This document shows, one piece after another, positions 59,221 to 64,000 of a stretch of 64,000 nt of DNA. This DNA comes from Parus major (lineage: Eukaryota > Chordata > Aves > Passeriformes > Paridae): assembly GCF_001522545.3 (NCBI RefSeq), contig NC_031781.1:11475487-11539486 (forward strand), written 5' to 3'. The notes beneath the pieces are model-generated. The model was not told where the DNA came from. It saw only the letters and a program-made list of their open reading frames with translations, and did no database searches. Numbering within the stretch: the first letter of the stretch is position 1; every line of letters starts with the position of its first letter. A program made the translations under genes and the position numbers.

Positions 59221-59226
59221 AATAAA
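59221..59226 (+). terminator. USP19: Proximal USP19 poly(A) signal
   Basis: AATAAA preceded by GTGGTGCATT and followed by a G/T-rich stretch (CTGTCCTGTGTGCTGGG). It would end the transcript that uses the membrane-anchor exon. Skipping of this exon and signal is required to reach the MEEVD exon. Confidence 0.75.
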
Positions 59227-60476
59227 GCCAGGTTTTCCAAAGAAATGCAGCATTCCTGTCCTGTGTGCTGGGACTCCCACACAGAGGTGAGGACTCCACA
59301 CTGAGGTCACTTGAGGCCACTCTGTGACCCAGCTGGCACCAGGACCATCCCTTGGGCTTTGCTGGGTGCCTGGTGCATGCTGTGTGGCAGCAGGCTCAGG
59401 GGAGAGCTCTGCCTGCCCATGCCATGGGGCACAGGCTGGGCTCTAGTCCCAGCTGTGGAGTGGTAGCCTTGTGGGACACGTGCAGGGCGTGGGGAGCCCG
59501 GCAGAGCCAGGGGCGGGCAGTCCCCTGAGGCTGGGGCACAGGCTGCAGTTCCAACGGTGTCTGACATTGAGACGTGTTGCCCTTGGCTGTGTGTGGCTCA
59601 GACAGCTCTGGCATATTTGGGAGTGATAGGTGACTTCAGAGCCCTGTGACTTTCTTTTCCGTCTCCACTGCTGTTCTGCTGGCAGTGCCCTCAGCTGGCT
59701 TGGGAGGGATGCTTGGCAGCGAAGGGGTTTATCTGTGTTTTAGGCTGGCGTCTGAGCTGGACTCCCCTACCTCTGTCCCACACCCTGCCTCCACGTGCTG
59801 AGGTTTACTCCCCTCCCAAGCAGGTCCCAGCTGGGGAGCCCGGCAGGGCTGTGCCGTGGTCATGAGGTGCCTGTCCTGGAACAGTCGCCTCATTGTCTAC
59901 AGCGCTGGGTCTCGGCAGCTTCCCCCGCTCACCCACAGTACTGGCCTCGTGGGTCTGAGTCAGTGCCCGGCGCCGGTGGGCTGACCTCTGCTCCAACTGG
60001 TGCTGGCACCCCAGGAGTGGTTGGGGCCCACAAGCTGCTGCCTGCACCTGCCTGTCCTCACCGGTGGTGGGTGGCCAGCAGTGAGGCCTGACAAGGTGCT
60101 CTCAGCCCTGGAAATCCCCTCTGGCCCTACTCTGTTCCTCAGACCTCCGGCAGGCACTGGCAGCCTGCCCGAGGTCTGTCACTGCCGCCCGTGCTGGGCT
60201 GCAGGGCTCTGCTCCGACCGCCAGTGGCTGAGCAGCCCTGGGGCAGGAGTTGTGCCGCGGCCTGGCTCTCCTGCTGGGCCGGAGGGGCTGCCTCCTGAGG
60301 CCCTGGGCCTGCTTCCCTTTGCCCTGCCGTGGGGTTTGCTCTCTAAGCCCAGGGGCTGCACATTGTGCATGTGGGGCTGTGGCCCCCCTGGGCACCCCTC
60401 CAGCCCCCCGGGAGCAGGGAGGGAGATGGGTGGGCAGGGTGCAAGTCTCCCTCTCATGCTCACCTTCTGCTTGCAG
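59227..60476 (+). other. USP19: Intronic sequence between the two USP19 last exons
   Basis: No gene, RNA or clear repeat is recognised in this 1.25-kb stretch. It ends in the acceptor CACCTTCTGCTTGCAG at 60476. Confidence 0.5.
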
Positions 60477-60617
60477 GGACTGCCCCCAGTGCCGTTCGGA
60501 TCTGGCCTGGCCCCCGAAGGAGCCCCGCCGCTGGCTGCGGAAGGCCTCCCCGAGCGTTTCGCCAGCCCCGCCGAGCGCCCAGCCCCCTCCTACAGCAGCA
60601 TGGAAGAAGTCGACTAG
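60477..60617 (+). CDS. USP19: USP19 alternative last exon B: soluble tail ending MEEVD
   Basis: Phase-0 exon of 46 codons plus stop, joinable to exon 25 (...AAASQ|GLPPVP). It ends RPAPSYSSMEEVD, matching the tail of the cytosolic human USP19 isoform as I recall it (RPAPTYSNMEEVD). MEEVD is the C-terminal peptide of cytosolic Hsp90 and binds TPR co-chaperones, so this form can plausibly compete for or mimic that interaction. It lacks the membrane segment, so splice choice sets localisation. Confidence 0.88.
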   Translation, partial: GLPPVPFGSGLAPEGAPPLAAEGLPERFASPAERPAPSYSSMEEVD

Positions 60618-60707
60618 GGTGTCGTGGGGGACCTGGCCTGGGGGTTTGGGCCAGGCCGGGCACTGGGGGGTGGGGGGATGGGGGGAATCAGGGTTTGTCC
60701 TGCGCTC

Positions 60708-60713
60708 ATTAAA
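60708..60713 (+). terminator. USP19: Distal USP19 poly(A) signal
   Basis: ATTAAA (the common variant signal) 90 bp after the MEEVD stop codon, with a T/C/G-rich downstream stretch. It supports exon 60477-60617 as a true terminal exon. Confidence 0.75.
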
Positions 60714-60719
60714 CTCTCT

Positions 60720-61304
60720 GAACTCCACTCGCCTCTGCTGCCTGCTATCCCTTAGGACCCTCTGCCCCCCTTGTGAGCCAGGGCATCATGTCCCCAGTGT
60801 GCTGTTGGGACTCCCAGAACCCTGCTGCCCCAGGTGCCCTTGTGCCCCACTGTTCCCTGGTCTGACTTGGTGCTCGCTGTCCCCTAAATCCACAGCAGCG
60901 GGGATGAACACAGAGTCCTCTGGTGCCTGCTGCCTCTCCCTGTGCTGCTGGCTGCACCCTGTTGTCTCATGTCCCCCGGTGCAAATCTTGCTGCTTTAGT
61001 GCCTCGTGTCTTCTCCTGTGCCCTTGTGCTGGTGGGGCGAGACGTACAAGTCGCGGAGTTCTAGTGCCTGTTGTGCGCTGAATGCCTCGTCTCCCGCTGC
61101 CTGTCTTGTCGCCTGCTGTCCCTAGCGCTTGGGTCCCCGGGTGTGTCCTGCTGCCTTGTGTCCCATGTGCCCGGTATTCCCCGTTGCCAACGCCGTCCCC
61201 CGCTGTCCGTAGTACCCGGAATCCCGCGGGGTGTGCCTTGTCCCCCCGTGCACCCCGCCTCGCCCCGGGGCCGGTGCCAGTGCGTCGGGACTGCAAGTCC
61301 CGTC
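60720..61304. other. Intergenic DNA between USP19 and the SLC6-type gene
   Basis: Pyrimidine-rich, with repeated CTGCTGCC / CTTGTG-type words and no supportable gene. It becomes CpG-rich toward the gap at 61305, which is expected to hold the promoter or first exon of the transporter. Confidence 0.4.
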
Positions 61305-61745
61305 NNNNNNNNNNNNNNNNNNNNNNNNNNNNNNNNNNNNNNNNNNNNNNNNNNNNNNNNNNNNNNNNNNNNNNNNNNNNNNNNNNNNNNNNNNNNNNNN
61401 NNNNNNNNNNNNNNNNNNNNNNNNNNNNNNNNNNNNNNNNNNNNNNNNNNNNNNNNNNNNNNNNNNNNNNNNNNNNNNNNNNNNNNNNNNNNNNNNNNNN
61501 NNNNNNNNNNNNNNNNNNNNNNNNNNNNNNNNNNNNNNNNNNNNNNNNNNNNNNNNNNNNNNNNNNNNNNNNNNNNNNNNNNNNNNNNNNNNNNNNNNNN
61601 NNNNNNNNNNNNNNNNNNNNNNNNNNNNNNNNNNNNNNNNNNNNNNNNNNNNNNNNNNNNNNNNNNNNNNNNNNNNNNNNNNNNNNNNNNNNNNNNNNNN
61701 NNNNNNNNNNNNNNNNNNNNNNNNNNNNNNNNNNNNNNNNNNNNN
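61305..61745. other. Assembly gap (N run) upstream of the SLC6-type gene
   Basis: 441 N bases flanked by very GC-rich sequence. Open frames spanning it are artefacts. It probably hides part of the promoter or the first coding exon of the transporter. Confidence 0.97.
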
Positions 61746-63760
<2,015 letters not shown>

Positions 63761-64000
63761 GTAATACTGGCAGAGGGAACATGCATCAGGGCCACTGGCA
63801 TGAGCGAATGGGACTGCAACACACGGCAGTGCTGGCTCCTGCTCTTCTGTGCCACAGCCCACAGGGGTGGGAGGCCCGTGTCCCACATCTGTCCAGGAGG
63901 TGCTACCAGCTGCTGGGGACATTCCCAGGCTCTGGTCCTGCTGGGACACCTGTGGCACGTGACTGAGAGACCTGGCCTGGGGGGGTCTCATGGCCACCCA
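63761..64000 (+). other. Intron of the SLC6-type gene at the window edge
   Basis: Begins with a GTAATA donor after WKGVKSTGK. No exon is seen before the window ends; the next family exon (beginning like VVYFTATFPY) should follow beyond the edge. Confidence 0.6.

Overview
This window looks like nuclear DNA from a bird, most likely a gene-dense, GC-rich microchromosome. The clues are compact introns (often under 300 bp), split vertebrate genes with GT-AG introns, CpG-island promoters, and two CR1 LINE 3' ends carrying the avian/reptilian tail with its ATTCTATGA-like repeat. Gene order matches the vertebrate 3p21.31-type block (CCDC71 - LAMB2 - USP19). Nothing prokaryotic, viral or CRISPR-like was seen. 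I rebuilt splice structures by hand from splice-site sequence, phase and protein similarity recalled from memory; no alignment or database search was run.

Layout. (1) 910-2820, minus strand: four exons of an uncharacterised HAD-fold-like protein whose 3' end lies off the window. It shares a CpG-island bidirectional promoter (about 2.6-3.6 kb) with CCDC71 (single coding exon, 5527-6711, plus). (2) 6.7-17 kb: long non-coding stretch with one CR1 remnant and a CpG-rich block before the next gene. (3) 17051-28784 and 29508-39242, both plus: two head-to-tail laminin beta genes. The second is the LAMB2 orthologue. The first is a full-length, intact LAMB2-like chain (34 coding exons, about 1827 residues) occupying the position of the human pseudogene LAMB2P1. 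(4) about 39.7-60.7 kb, plus: USP19, with two CS domains, a USP catalytic domain split by a MYND zinc finger, and two mutually exclusive last exons: an ER membrane anchor (58102-58335) or a soluble tail ending in MEEVD (60477-60617). (5) 62008-63760, plus: the 5' half of a sodium/chloride-dependent transporter closest to the creatine transporter SLC6A8, running off the right edge. Two assembly gaps (29191-29498 and 61305-61745) fall where the first exons of LAMB2 and the transporter are expected.

Biology. The two laminin chains would be secreted and assembled into basement-membrane trimers. They share a long stretch of near-identity that includes intron sequence, best read as gene conversion. 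USP19 is a deubiquitinase whose two tails direct it to the ER membrane or to cytosolic Hsp90-type partners. No novel gene system is evident. The most interesting points are the intact LAMB2-like duplicate with its private exon, two GC-AG introns and conversion tract, the conserved alternative USP19 tails, and an SLC6A8-type gene beside USP19.
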